Shown here: positions 27,202-37,115 of the stretch, piece by piece
Position numbering within the stretch: position 1 is the first letter of the stretch
How the letters are laid out: each line of letters opens with the position of its first letter
Assembly (NCBI GenBank): GCA_947378785.1
Contig: CANCLK010000017.1
Location: forward strand, 1-50,064
Length of the DNA stretch: 50,064 nt
Reading direction: 5' to 3'
From: Comamonadaceae bacterium
Lineage (GTDB): Bacteria; Pseudomonadota; Gammaproteobacteria; Burkholderiales; Burkholderiaceae_C
Made by a program: the position numbers and the translations under genes
The notes under the pieces: generated by a model
The model's database searches: none
Seen by the model: only the letters and a program-made list of their open reading frames with translations
What the model was told of the DNA's origin: nothing

Positions 27202-28311
27202 TTAACTCAGCTGTCGCATGCCGCGCGAGTGTGAGTGAACGGCGCTGACCAGTGCTTCCACCCGATCCGGCTGCGTGAATTGACTGATGCCATGGCCGAG
27301 GTTGAAGATGTGCGTCGGTCCGGTGGTCGTCAGGTCGGTGTGCGGCTGGCCAAAGCTGTCCAGCACGCGCGCCACTTCAGTGGCGATTTGGCCGGGTTCG
27401 GCAAACAACACGTTCGGGTCGATATTGCCCTGCAGGACCTTGCCCGCGCCGCCGACCTGCCCGCCGACCAGCGCACGCGCTTGGCCGAGGTTAACGGTCC
27501 AGTCGACACCCAGCACTTCGCAGTCGAGTTTCGCCATTTCTTGTAGCCACAAGCCACCGCCCTTGGTGAAGACGATGCGCGGAATTTTGACGCCCTCGTG
27601 CTCGCGTTTGAGCTGGGACAGCACGCGCTCGGTGTAGGCCAAGCTGAATGTTTGGAAGGCGCCATCGGCCAACACACCGCCCCAGCTGTCGAAGATCATC
27701 ACCGCTTGCGCGCCGGCTTCAATCTGCTGGTTCAAATAGGCCGCGACCGAGTCGGCGTTGATGGCCAGCATGCGGTGCATCAGGTCAGGCCGCTGGTACA
27801 ACATGGTTTTGACCAAACGGTAGTCGTCAGAGCCCGCGCCCTCGACCATGTAGCAGGCTAACGTCCAAGGGCTACCCGAAAAACCGATCAATGGCACGCG
27901 GCCATTCAGGGCCTTGCGAATCGAGGTCACCGCGTCAAAAACATAACGCAGCTTATTCATGTCTGGGACTTCGAGCTGGCTGACAGCGGCTTCATCGCGC
28001 ACCGGGGTGGCGAACTTCGGACCTTCGCCCAGCGCGAAAGACAGCCCGAGGCCCATGGCGTCCGGCACGGTCAGGATGTCTGAAAACAAAATCGCGGCGT
28101 CCAACGGAAAGCGCTCAAGGGGTTGTAGCGTGACTTCGGTGGCGTAGTCGGTGTTGGTGGCCAGCCCCATGAAGCTGCCAGCTTGTGCCCGGGTGGCGCG
28201 GTATTCCGGTAGGTAGCGGCCCGCTTGGCGCATCAACCAGACGGGGGTGTAATCAGTGGCTTGACGCCAGCAGGCGCGTAAAAAGGTGTCGTTTTGGAGA
28301 GGTGCAAACAT
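27202..28311 (-). CDS. hemE: Uroporphyrinogen decarboxylase
   Basis: A 369-residue cytosolic enzyme that removes four acetate carboxyls from uroporphyrinogen III to give coproporphyrinogen III in haem synthesis. The N-terminal signature [16 protein letters not shown] is at about 23–38. [43 protein letters not shown] and FNLGHGI are conserved substrate-pocket segments. Length is as usual. It is transcribed on the minus strand, after the DsbD-type gene and before priA. Confidence 0.97.
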   Translation of the reverse strand: MFAPLQNDTFLRACWRQATDYTPVWLMRQAGRYLPEYRATRAQAGSFMGLATNTDYATEVTLQPLERFPLDAAILFSDILTVPDAMGLGLSFALGEGPKFATPVRDEAAVSQLEVPDMNKLRYVFDAVTSIRKALNGRVPLIGFSGSPWTLACYMVEGAGSDDYRLVKTMLYQRPDLMHRMLAINADSVAAYLNQQIEAGAQAVMIFDSWGGVLADGAFQTFSLAYTERVLSQLKREHEGVKIPRIVFTKGGGLWLQEMAKLDCEVLGVDWTVNLGQARALVGGQVGGAGKVLQGNIDPNVLFAEPGQIATEVARVLDSFGQPHTDLTTTGPTHIFNLGHGISQFTQPDRVEALVSAVHSHSRGMRQLS

Positions 28312-28369
28312 GACCCGATTGTCTCAGGTGTTGCTTGGGGCTCGCCAGAGGACTCCCAGCGTCCCCCGC

Positions 28370-30586
28370 TTAAAGTCTTGCCAGTTCGCGCCGCACATCC
28401 TCGACCGACAGAATTTCTGACATCACAACGGGCGTGCGACCGGTCTTGTAAATCACGTACACCGGCACGCCGGAGCGGCCGAGTTCTTTCAGCGCTGGGG
28501 TCACTGCCGGGTCGCGGCGGGTCCAGTCAGCGCGCAGCAGGGCCACATTTTTGGCGTCCATGTCTGCCAGCACGTCGCGGTTGCTCAGCGTGGTTTTCTT
28601 GTTGTATTGGCAGGTCACGCACCAAGCGGCGGTGAAGTCGACAAACACGCTGCGGCCTTCGCCCGTGAGTTGTTCGACGCGGCCCGGTGCCCACGGTTGC
28701 CAGCGCTCTGTGGCCGAGACAGCAGACGTGCCTGCGGGCCCAAACGCCATGAGTTTGACAACGCTAGGCCCGGCGGCTGACAGCGCTAGCGCAGCGACCA
28801 AGACCGATAAACAGACGGCCGCCACGCGAACCTTGCCGGTCAGCGTGAAGGTCCAGATCACCAGCGCCATCAAGACCAGCAGCCCGAGCAAGGCCCCAGC
28901 GCCGTCGATGCCGCTTTGCTGGCCCAGAATCCACACCAACCAAGCCACGGTGCCGAACATCGGAAAAGCCATGAAGGTCTTGAAGGTGACCATCCACGAG
29001 CCGGGCCTTGGCATGGCCCGCGCCACCGCCGGGATCAGACTGGCCACTAAATAAGGCAGTGCCATGCCGACGCCAATCGCGCCAAAGATCGCCAAGGCTT
29101 GCACCGCCGGCAGACCCACCGCCAAGCCCAGCGAGGCACCCATGAACGGTGCCGTGCAGGGCGACGCAACGGCCGTTGCCAGCACGCCCGACAAGAATGA
29201 ATTGACGCTGGTGTTTTTTGATTGCAGGCTGGCCAAACGGCTGGGCAGCAGTTGACCAAATTCGAACAGCCCAGCTAAATTTAGGCCGAGCAAGGTGAAC
29301 AAGGCCGCCAAGCCGGCGACCACCGCCGGACTCTGCAACTGAAAGCCCCAGCCGAGTTGTTCGCCTGCTGCGCGCAGTCCCAGCAGCAGACCACCCAGCG
29401 CCAGAAACGACAGCACCACGCCAGCCGTGTAAGCCACGCCGCTGGCCGTGCGACTGGCTTGGCCTTTGACCTGCATGAAGCCGATAATCTTGATGGCCAG
29501 CACCGGAAACACACAGGGCATGAGGTTGAGGATCAGGCCGCCGAGTAAAGCGCCCATCAGTGCTGCCAGCCAGGTCAGGGCCGGGGCTGGTGTGGGTGCC
29601 GCAGCATTGGCTTTGAGTGCGGATTCAAGTGCGGCAGGCACGGCCGTTGGTGCCGCCATTGCTGGCCAGTGCCCTTTTACCGGCAGTTCAAAGCGCCAAG
29701 CTTGGCTGGTCTGGCCATTGCTTTCAGGCAAGGCCAGCACCACCGGCATGCGCTGGGGGCTTTCGCTGCGATGGGTCGACAGCGGCACTTGCGCCGTCCA
29801 CCGAGCACCTTGCCACGCCTGAGCGATGGTTCCGGCCGGCTCTGTGACGCCACCCGTCTCCGGGAAAAAATCAAGCGCCTTGCCTTGCCACGCAGCCGGC
29901 AAACCGGGCACAGACACGCGGATGGTTTTTGCTTCATCCGTAACCTCAACTTGACCCGTACCCGCAGCTAAGGTGCGAGGGCTGGCGGCCCATGCAGCTT
30001 CAAAGAGGCGGGCATTGGCAGCACTGGAACTGCGCGCTGGCAAGGTGAGCGTGAACTCACCTTCTTGGGGTATGCACTCGCGCTTGCAGACCAGCCATGA
30101 CGCGCTGAGTTGAACCGTCAACTGACTGGCGTTGAAACTCGGGGCCACTGTCAGAGGCACTGGCAGCAAGACGGTGTTGTCGTAGCCGTAGTTGGCTAAG
30201 TTGCCAATGGGAATTTTCTTCGGTGTTGGCCAGGCAATCTCGCCAGCTGTGACACCGGTGGGGAGTTTCCACGTCAGCTCGGTCGGCAAGCCCGAGTCAC
30301 CGGAGTTCTTCCAATAGGTGTGCCACTCGGGCTGGTGCTTGATCTGCAGGCCGACCCAGACCGGTTGACCCGCAGCGATGCCTTGCGGTGCATAAGCCAT
30401 CAATTCGGCCTGCACCTCGCCAGTGCTAACAACCGCTAAGCCCTTGCCGCTGGTGCTGAACAGCGCAGGGGTGGCTTGAGTGGATTGCGCGACCACAGGC
30501 GCGGCAACAAAGCTGGCGCTTGCCGCTAAGGCCGACGCGCACAGCAAGCGCGTGAGGAGAGAGTTCAGTGGGATGAAAAAACGCAT
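28370..30586 (-). CDS. dsbD: DsbD-type thiol:disulfide interchange protein
   Basis: A 738-residue protein that carries reducing power from cytosolic thioredoxin to the periplasm. It has a signal peptide (to about residue 33). The N-terminal periplasmic domain contains SWLVCKRECIPQEGE, a C-x3-C pattern more like ScsB proteins than classical DsbD. The central CcdA-like membrane domain of about eight helices carries its redox cysteines in NLMPCVFPVLAIK and ASPCTAPFMG. The C-terminal thioredoxin-like domain has VDFTAAWCVTCQYNK. The ATG at 30586 is chosen because it directly starts the signal peptide; the frame stays open to 30772 but that part looks non-coding. The Shine-Dalgarno is weak. Confidence 0.9.
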   Translation of the reverse strand: MRFFIPLNSLLTRLLCASALAASASFVAAPVVAQSTQATPALFSTSGKGLAVVSTGEVQAELMAYAPQGIAAGQPVWVGLQIKHQPEWHTYWKNSGDSGLPTELTWKLPTGVTAGEIAWPTPKKIPIGNLANYGYDNTVLLPVPLTVAPSFNASQLTVQLSASWLVCKRECIPQEGEFTLTLPARSSSAANARLFEAAWAASPRTLAAGTGQVEVTDEAKTIRVSVPGLPAAWQGKALDFFPETGGVTEPAGTIAQAWQGARWTAQVPLSTHRSESPQRMPVVLALPESNGQTSQAWRFELPVKGHWPAMAAPTAVPAALESALKANAAAPTPAPALTWLAALMGALLGGLILNLMPCVFPVLAIKIIGFMQVKGQASRTASGVAYTAGVVLSFLALGGLLLGLRAAGEQLGWGFQLQSPAVVAGLAALFTLLGLNLAGLFEFGQLLPSRLASLQSKNTSVNSFLSGVLATAVASPCTAPFMGASLGLAVGLPAVQALAIFGAIGVGMALPYLVASLIPAVARAMPRPGSWMVTFKTFMAFPMFGTVAWLVWILGQQSGIDGAGALLGLLVLMALVIWTFTLTGKVRVAAVCLSVLVAALALSAAGPSVVKLMAFGPAGTSAVSATERWQPWAPGRVEQLTGEGRSVFVDFTAAWCVTCQYNKKTTLSNRDVLADMDAKNVALLRADWTRRDPAVTPALKELGRSGVPVYVIYKTGRTPVVMSEILSVEDVRRELARL

Positions 30587-30763
30587 GAGTTGTTGGGAGC
30601 GGACACGATGAATAAAAGTTCCGGTGCACGCTGTGTGGTGGGCGGCTTGGCAAGGGGAGGGCGCGGTCATGCTGGGGATGATACGGGTGGCGCTTGAGCT
30701 GGCAGGTGCTGGAGACCTTGAGGAATTAAATAAATTGAATGACTTAAGAACTCTATTTTCTAA

Positions 30764-30805
30764 AAGTAGCAAATGTCCTACTTATAAATGTAAATTTAAG
30801 TAGCA
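30764..30805. promoter_or_regulatory. AAGTAG direct/inverted repeats in the AT-rich dctP upstream region
   Basis: The gap 30587–30873 holds no gene. Its last 150 bases are very AT-rich. AAGTAGCA occurs at 30764–30771 and 30798–30805, with the inverted CTACTT at 30778–30783 between them. This looks like an operator or bent promoter region for the TRAP genes. Confidence 0.4.
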
Positions 30806-30861
30806 CTATACAAATATAAATAATTCTATTGAGTTATTTCAATGCTTTTTGACATTCTTAA

Positions 30862-31884
<1,023 letters not shown>

Positions 31885-31910
31885 AAAAACGAATTAAACA
31901 AAACTAAAGG

Positions 31911-31935
31911 AAAGGGCCCGCAATGCGGGCCCTTT
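31911..31935 (+). promoter_or_regulatory. Intercistronic hairpin between dctP and dctQ
   Basis: AAAGGGCCCGC-AAT-GCGGGCCCTTT is a perfect 11-bp stem with a three-base loop. It lies 8 bases before the dctQ ATG and has no T-run. Such hairpins between TRAP receptor and membrane genes probably let the receptor be made in excess, by mRNA protection or partial termination. Confidence 0.75.
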
Positions 31936-31943
31936 AGTCATAT

Positions 31944-32480
31944 ATGCGTTGGCTTAAATATTTCGAGGAAGGCTTGATCGTCATCCTCATGGCAGCGATG
32001 ACGCTCATCACCTTTGTGCAAGTGGTGGCGCGTTACGTCTTCAATGACAGCTTTGTCTGGGTCATGGAGGCGACCGGCGTCATGTTCGCTTGGCTGATTT
32101 TTGTCGGCATGTCGTATGGCGTGCGTGTCGGTGCCCACATTGGCGTTGACGCCTTGGTCAAGTCAATGGGTGCCCGCGCTGCGCGGAACGTTGCATCGGT
32201 CGCTGCCGCGCTGTGCATCGTCTATGCCCTGCTGGTTGCTTTTGGCGGTTATCAATATGTTTACAAGCTCTACAGCATCGGCATCTTGATGCAAGACATT
32301 CCGATGGAGAGTTGGATACCGCGTGTGGTGCTGCCACTCGGTTTTTTGTTGTTGGCATTTCGCTTTGCACAAGTGCTGTGGCGGCTACTGAATGGCCAAG
32401 ACGGTCAATTGCTGGGTGACGAGGCCCAAGATGCTCTCAGGCTCAGAGACGATGCTTCATTTGACGAGGTGAAAAAATGA
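31944..32480 (+). CDS. dctQ: TRAP transporter small permease (DctQ family)
   Basis: A 178-residue inner-membrane protein with four predicted helices (about 10–30, 45–65, 85–107, 125–147). Family signatures are the N-terminal FEEGLIVILMAAMTLITFVQVVARYVFNDSFVWVMEAT and MSYGVRVGAHIGVDAL. It pairs with DctM to form the membrane part of the transporter. The C-terminal tail is acidic and cytosolic. Its stop overlaps the dctM start by ATGA, so the two are coupled. The start has no strong Shine-Dalgarno and lies just past the intercistronic hairpin. Confidence 0.93.
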   Translation: MRWLKYFEEGLIVILMAAMTLITFVQVVARYVFNDSFVWVMEATGVMFAWLIFVGMSYGVRVGAHIGVDALVKSMGARAARNVASVAAALCIVYALLVAFGGYQYVYKLYSIGILMQDIPMESWIPRVVLPLGFLLLAFRFAQVLWRLLNGQDGQLLGDEAQDALRLRDDASFDEVKK

Positions 32481-33754
32481 CCATCGCAGCCCTTTTCATA
32501 CTCTTGTTTATTTTCATGGCGATCGGTATGCCGGTTGCTGTCGCGCTGGGTCTGTCCTCTATCTTGACCATCATGATGTTCGCGCAGGACTCGCTGGCGT
32601 CGCTCACGCTCAAGCTGTTTGAATCGTCTGAACACTACACGCTGTGGGCCAGTCCGTTCTTCATTTTGGGCGGTGCTTTCATGACCACCGGCGGTGTCGC
32701 CAGGCGCATGATCAGTTTTGCCAACGCCTGCATCGGCCACTTGCGCGGGGGTCTGGGCATGGCATCGGTGCTGGCCTGCATGCTGTTCGCGGCGGTATCG
32801 GGTTCATCGCCTGCCACCGTGGTGGCGGTCGGAGCCATCGTGATTGCTGGCATGGTCAAGGCTGGTTATCCGAAGGAGTTTGCGGCGGGTGTCATTTGCA
32901 ACGCTGGCACGCTCGGAATTTTGATTCCGCCCTCCATCGTGATGGTGGTTTACGGCGCAGCCACCGAGACATCGGTCGGCAAGCTGTTCATGGCTGGCGT
33001 GATACCCGGCTTGGTGCTCGGGCTGATGCTGATCGTGGCGATTTACGTTCGCGCACGCATTCTCGACATCCCCCGGCAGCCACGCGCATCGATGCGCGAA
33101 GTCCTGAAAACGGGGCGAGACTCCCTTTGGGGCTTGTTGCTGATCGTCATTATTCTGGGTGGCATTTACGGCGGTATCTTCACACCGACCGAAGCGGCAG
33201 CGGTGGCCGCTGTCTACGCTTCTCTGATTGCTATTTTTGTCTACAGAGACATCAAAATAGCGCAAGTGCCGAAGGTCATTCTGGACGCCGGCAAAGTCAC
33301 GGTGATGCTGATGTTCATTGTGGCGAACGCCCTGTTGTTTGCGCATGTGCTGACCACAGAACGCATTCCGCAGCAGATCGCTGAAACCATCATCGCTTGG
33401 GGTATGCCGGCTTGGCAGTTCTTGATCGTCGTCAACATCTTGCTGTTGATTGCGGGCATGTTCATGGAACCCACTGGCATCATCCTCATCATGGCGCCGA
33501 TCTTGTTCCCGATCGCGACGCAGTTGGGCATTGACCCTGTTCATCTGGGCATCATCATGGTGGTGAACTTGGAGATCGGGATGGTGACTCCGCCGATTGG
33601 CTTGAACCTCTTTGTCACGGCGGGCATCACGAAAATGTCCATCATGGCGGTGGCACGTGCCGCCTTGCCATGGACGCTGGTGTTGCTCGTGTTCCTGATT
33701 CTCATCACCTACGTCCCAGCCGTCACGATGTTTCTGCCAAACATGTTATTTTGA
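32477..33754 (+). CDS. dctM: TRAP transporter large permease (DctM family)
   Basis: A 425-residue membrane protein with about twelve helices, the translocating subunit of the TRAP transporter. Motifs include MAIGMPVAVALGLSS, ASPFFILGGAFMTTGGVARR, FAAVSGSSPATVVAVGAI, NAGTLGILIPPSIVMVVYGA, FTPTEAAAVAAVYA and ITPPIGLNLFV-like MVTPPIGLNLFV near 370. Length is as usual for the family. It ends the operon; a stem without T-run follows. Confidence 0.96.
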   Translation: MTIAALFILLFIFMAIGMPVAVALGLSSILTIMMFAQDSLASLTLKLFESSEHYTLWASPFFILGGAFMTTGGVARRMISFANACIGHLRGGLGMASVLACMLFAAVSGSSPATVVAVGAIVIAGMVKAGYPKEFAAGVICNAGTLGILIPPSIVMVVYGAATETSVGKLFMAGVIPGLVLGLMLIVAIYVRARILDIPRQPRASMREVLKTGRDSLWGLLLIVIILGGIYGGIFTPTEAAAVAAVYASLIAIFVYRDIKIAQVPKVILDAGKVTVMLMFIVANALLFAHVLTTERIPQQIAETIIAWGMPAWQFLIVVNILLLIAGMFMEPTGIILIMAPILFPIATQLGIDPVHLGIIMVVNLEIGMVTPPIGLNLFVTAGITKMSIMAVARAALPWTLVLLVFLILITYVPAVTMFLPNMLF

Positions 33755-33763
33755 TTTATGAAA

Positions 33764-33785
33764 GGCCCGGAGCGTACGCCGGGTC
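33764..33785 (+). terminator. Stem after dctM (weak terminator candidate)
   Basis: GGCCCGG (33764–33770) pairs with CCGGGTC (33779–33785) around AGCGTACG. The following sequence is T-containing but not a clean T-run. Confidence 0.4.
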
Positions 33786-33837
33786 GTTCGTCTTGCGTCT
33801 GCCTTCGTTCAAGAACGAATGCTTCGATAATCAGCGC

Positions 33838-35520
33838 ATGACCAGTTTAGTCCCGCCTTTGCCCCCAAACCCATCTGCGTCGCCGCGCATCGTGCTGGCC
33901 ACGCTGAACGCTAAGTACATCCACGCGTCTCTTGGTCTGCGTTACTTGTTGGCCAACATGGACCGGCATGGCGGTGATGGCCTGCGCGCCATGACGCAAC
34001 TCCGGGAGTACGTGATTCAGCAGCGGCCAACGCAAATTGTTGAAGAATTGTTGGCTTTAAATCCGCAGGTGATTGGGCTGGGTATTTACATTTGGAACGT
34101 GGTCGAGACCACACAGGTGCTGCGGCTGCTCAAAGCCTTGCGGCCGGACATCAAGGTGGTGTTGGGTGGCCCCGAGGTCAGCCATGAAGTCGAGTCGCAA
34201 GAAATTTGTCGCTTGGCGGACCATGTCATTACTGGTTGGGGCGATGTGAGTTTTCCGAAAGTGTGCCGTGCATTGCTGGACGGCCCGCAGCCGCTGATGA
34301 AGGTCATCCCCGGCGAGCAACCACCGCTGGATGATTTGGCTTTACCTTATGACGAGTACACCGACGCTGATATCGCCAAGCGATTGTTGTATGTGGAAGC
34401 ATCGCGCGGTTGTCCCTTTAAGTGTGAGTTTTGCCTGAGTGCACTCGATAAGACGGCCTGGGCTTTTGACCTCGACGCCTTCATGGGCGAGATGGATACT
34501 TTGTACCAGCGCGGCGCCCGCAACTTTAAGTTTGTTGACCGCACGTTTAATTTGAAGGTCGAGCATTCGGTGCGTATCTTGCAGTTCTTTTTGGACCGCC
34601 TGCAGCCGGCTACGGAGGATGCTGGCTCTATGCCCAATTTGTTCGTGCATTTCGAAGTCGTACCCGACAGCTTGCCGGATCGTTTGAAAGAATTGATCGT
34701 GCAATTCCCCGCTGGATCGCTGCAGTTTGAAGTCGGTATTCAGAGCTTCAACCCCGAGGTGCAGCAGCGTATTTCGCGCAAGCAAGACAACCTCAAAACG
34801 GCTGAAAACCTGCGCTGGCTGGTCGGCCAAAGCCAGGCGCATGTGCATGCCGATTTGATTTTTGGCCTGCCCGGGGAAACGCTTGAGAGCTTTGCGGCCG
34901 GCTTTGATCGGCTTTATGCCTTGGCACCGCATGAGATTCAGTTCGGTATTTTGAAACGGCTGCGGGGTACGCCGATCGCCCGCCACACGCAAGATTTTTC
35001 GATGGTTTACGACCCGCAGACGCCGTACACAATTTTGCAAAACTCGACGATTGACTTTGCTACGCTGCAGCGCATTCAGCGCTTTGCGCGCTACTGGGAC
35101 ATGATCGCTAATTCAGGCCGATTTTTGCGTGCACGCTCGCTGTTGCTGGAAGGTATTGACGGCGTTGAGGGTTCGCCGGTGTCGGCGTTCACCGCGTTTT
35201 TGAATTTCAGTGACTGGCTCTGGCAGCGCACCGGCAAGACCCATGAATTTGCCTTGGAAAAACTCGTTGATTTGCTGTTTGCGCATTTGACTGGTCCACG
35301 CGGCATGGCTGACGACATGGTTCGGCAAGCGCTGTTGGCTGATTACCAAGCCAGCGGCGCGCGTGCCAAACCCAAGTGCCTGGCCGAGCTGCTGCAAGCT
35401 GCCAGCCCGTCACTCACACCAGCGGGTCAGGCACGGGCCGAACGTCAGAAACGACACGTCAACCAACACGTGGCTGGTCAGCTGCGCACCGAGATTCAGC
35501 ATGCGGCTGCTGCGGCTTGA
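33838..35520 (+). CDS. B12-binding domain radical SAM protein (DUF4080 type)
   Basis: A 560-residue protein. Residues 16–150 resemble a cobalamin-binding Rossmann domain (IVLATLNAKYIHASLGLRYL; VIGLGIYIWNVVETTQVLRLLKALRP; VVLGGPEVSHE). The radical SAM domain follows, with the cluster cysteines Cys192, Cys196 and Cys199 (GCPFKCEFCLS). FKFVDRTFNLK, LQFEVGIQSFNPEVQQRI and DLIFGLPGETLESF are typical barrel strands. The C-terminal segment (about 400–560) fits DUF4080. The ATG at 33838 is chosen because upstream sequence overlaps dctM. The reaction is not known. It is followed 57 bases later by the creatininase-family gene on the same strand. Confidence 0.85.
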   Translation: MTSLVPPLPPNPSASPRIVLATLNAKYIHASLGLRYLLANMDRHGGDGLRAMTQLREYVIQQRPTQIVEELLALNPQVIGLGIYIWNVVETTQVLRLLKALRPDIKVVLGGPEVSHEVESQEICRLADHVITGWGDVSFPKVCRALLDGPQPLMKVIPGEQPPLDDLALPYDEYTDADIAKRLLYVEASRGCPFKCEFCLSALDKTAWAFDLDAFMGEMDTLYQRGARNFKFVDRTFNLKVEHSVRILQFFLDRLQPATEDAGSMPNLFVHFEVVPDSLPDRLKELIVQFPAGSLQFEVGIQSFNPEVQQRISRKQDNLKTAENLRWLVGQSQAHVHADLIFGLPGETLESFAAGFDRLYALAPHEIQFGILKRLRGTPIARHTQDFSMVYDPQTPYTILQNSTIDFATLQRIQRFARYWDMIANSGRFLRARSLLLEGIDGVEGSPVSAFTAFLNFSDWLWQRTGKTHEFALEKLVDLLFAHLTGPRGMADDMVRQALLADYQASGARAKPKCLAELLQAASPSLTPAGQARAERQKRHVNQHVAGQLRTEIQHAAAAA

Positions 35521-35577
35521 ACTGAGTGACAATTTAGATTCAAATTTTGCCCTTGTCTCATTGAACTGGCCCTCCGC

Positions 35578-36375
35578 ATGAACACTCCCGTCCCCCGCTT
35601 TTGGGCTGAACTCAAGAGCCCTGACTTTGCGCGTTTGGATATCAGCCGCACCATCGCCGTGCTGCCGCTGGCGGCGATCGAGCAACATGGCCCGCACTTG
35701 CCGCTGAGCGTTGATACGGATCTCGTCAACGGCGTCATCGCGCACGCACTGCCGCATCTGGCCGCAGATCTCTCGGTTCTTTTTTTACCAACGCAAACCG
35801 TTGGCCGTAGCATCGAACATGTGGCATTCCCGGGCACGCTCACCGTCAGTGCTGCCACGCTCATTCAAGCTTGGATCGACCTCGGTGAATGCGTGGCGCG
35901 CACCGGTGTCAAGAAGCTGGTGCTGCTGAATTCGCACGGTGGCAATGTCTCGACCATGGACATCGTCGGGCGCGAGTTGCGAGCGTGTTTCGGCATGACG
36001 GTGGCGCTGGTCAACATCTTTGCTTTGCCGGTACCTGCTGCGGTGCAGAGCCTGTTTGGTGCCAACGAACCGCGCTTTGGCGTGCATGGTGGCGATGTGG
36101 AAACGTCGATGATGTTGGCGCTGCACCCCGAGCGCGTGGACATGCAGCAAGCGACAAATTTCGCATCCAGCAGCCAAGAGCGTGCGCAAAAATTCCCGAT
36201 CATGGGCAACGGCAGCAGTGTCAAACTGGCGTGGGCCGCGCAAGACTTGAACGCTTCGGGCGCGGCCGGGAATGCGGCTGCAGCGACTGCTGACAAGGGA
36301 CGTGCCGTGCTCAACGTCAATGGTCAGGCGCTGGCCTCGCTGCTGGCCGAATTTAACTCGCTGGCAGCCTTCTGA
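35578..36375 (+). CDS. Creatininase family amidohydrolase
   Basis: A 265-residue metal-dependent hydrolase of the creatininase/MftE superfamily. Metal-ligand positions are intact: Glu35 and His37 in IEQHGPHLP, Asp46 in SVDTDL, His in LNSHGGN (about 120) and Glu in GVHGGDVETS (about 180). Family members act on creatinine, formamides or peptides, including the C-terminal trimming of mycofactocin precursors by MftE. A radical SAM gene lies upstream on the same strand, but it is not of the MftC type and no small precursor peptide gene is visible. The specific substrate is unknown. It converges on the VOC gene. Confidence 0.88.
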   Translation: MNTPVPRFWAELKSPDFARLDISRTIAVLPLAAIEQHGPHLPLSVDTDLVNGVIAHALPHLAADLSVLFLPTQTVGRSIEHVAFPGTLTVSAATLIQAWIDLGECVARTGVKKLVLLNSHGGNVSTMDIVGRELRACFGMTVALVNIFALPVPAAVQSLFGANEPRFGVHGGDVETSMMLALHPERVDMQQATNFASSSQERAQKFPIMGNGSSVKLAWAAQDLNASGAAGNAAAATADKGRAVLNVNGQALASLLAEFNSLAAF

Positions 36376-36392
36376 CGCGCTGCGCTGGGGGT

Positions 36393-37115
36393 TCAATGCC
36401 GTGGTGGCGACGACAAACGCACAAGACCACGTGGCGTTTGCAGCGTCGCGCAGATGCCCGGCAAACCGGATTGCACCTGCATGCCGTTCAGCCCAATGGA
36501 TTCGCACGCAGTTTCTAGCAACACAGGCAGTGTGTGATTGAGTAGCAGTCCTTGCAATTGCAGGTCTGAGTAAGGCATTGAGCGGGTCGGATGGCGCGGT
36601 TCGATGTCGTCAGCAGCGCCCCACTGAATCAGCGCTGGCACGGCGCCGCCCATCAGGCGCTGACCGTCATCGCGCACTGTGAGTCGCCACTGCAATAGGC
36701 CCTCGGGCGTTTGCCTTGTGGCGTCGACCAGCGTGCCGCAGTCGAGCCCGAGTGCGGTCATCTCATCCACTGCAGCCTGCACGTCAGGGCAGCGCACGAC
36801 AAAGTGAACCAGTTGGGGGCCATGCTGTGCAACCTGCGATTGCAGTTGAACATCGTCCATATCAAACCATCGTTTCAGTCCGGCGGCGCGTTGCGTTGGA
36901 ACGCCCGGATTGAGCGCCATGATTTCCAAATAGCAGTCAGGGAAGGCAAAACTGGAAATGTTGATGATGCAGTTGTGTGTGCCCATCAGCGGGTGTTCGC
37001 CGCCGGCTTGGGGCGTGACGCCCAATAAGGCTTCGCACCAACGGATGCCGTCTTCCAGCGTGGCGGCCAGCACCACCAAATGATCCACCGTGCTGCGTAT
37101 CCCTGCCTTTTTCAT
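36393..37115 (-). CDS. VOC superfamily protein (glyoxalase-like domain)
   Basis: A 240-residue protein of the Glyoxalase_3 type. It starts STVDHLVVLAATLEDGIRWCEALLGVTPQAGGEHPLMGTHNCI, with His at about 12 in the first beta-alpha unit. CYLEIMALNPG follows, and VHFVVRCPDVQAAVDEM begins the second half. Members are often metal enzymes or metal-free binding proteins; the activity cannot be given. It is the last gene of a minus-strand operon, its start overlapping the PhzF gene end by ATGA. Confidence 0.78.
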   Translation of the reverse strand: MKKAGIRSTVDHLVVLAATLEDGIRWCEALLGVTPQAGGEHPLMGTHNCIINISSFAFPDCYLEIMALNPGVPTQRAAGLKRWFDMDDVQLQSQVAQHGPQLVHFVVRCPDVQAAVDEMTALGLDCGTLVDATRQTPEGLLQWRLTVRDDGQRLMGGAVPALIQWGAADDIEPRHPTRSMPYSDLQLQGLLLNHTLPVLLETACESIGLNGMQVQSGLPGICATLQTPRGLVRLSSPPRH

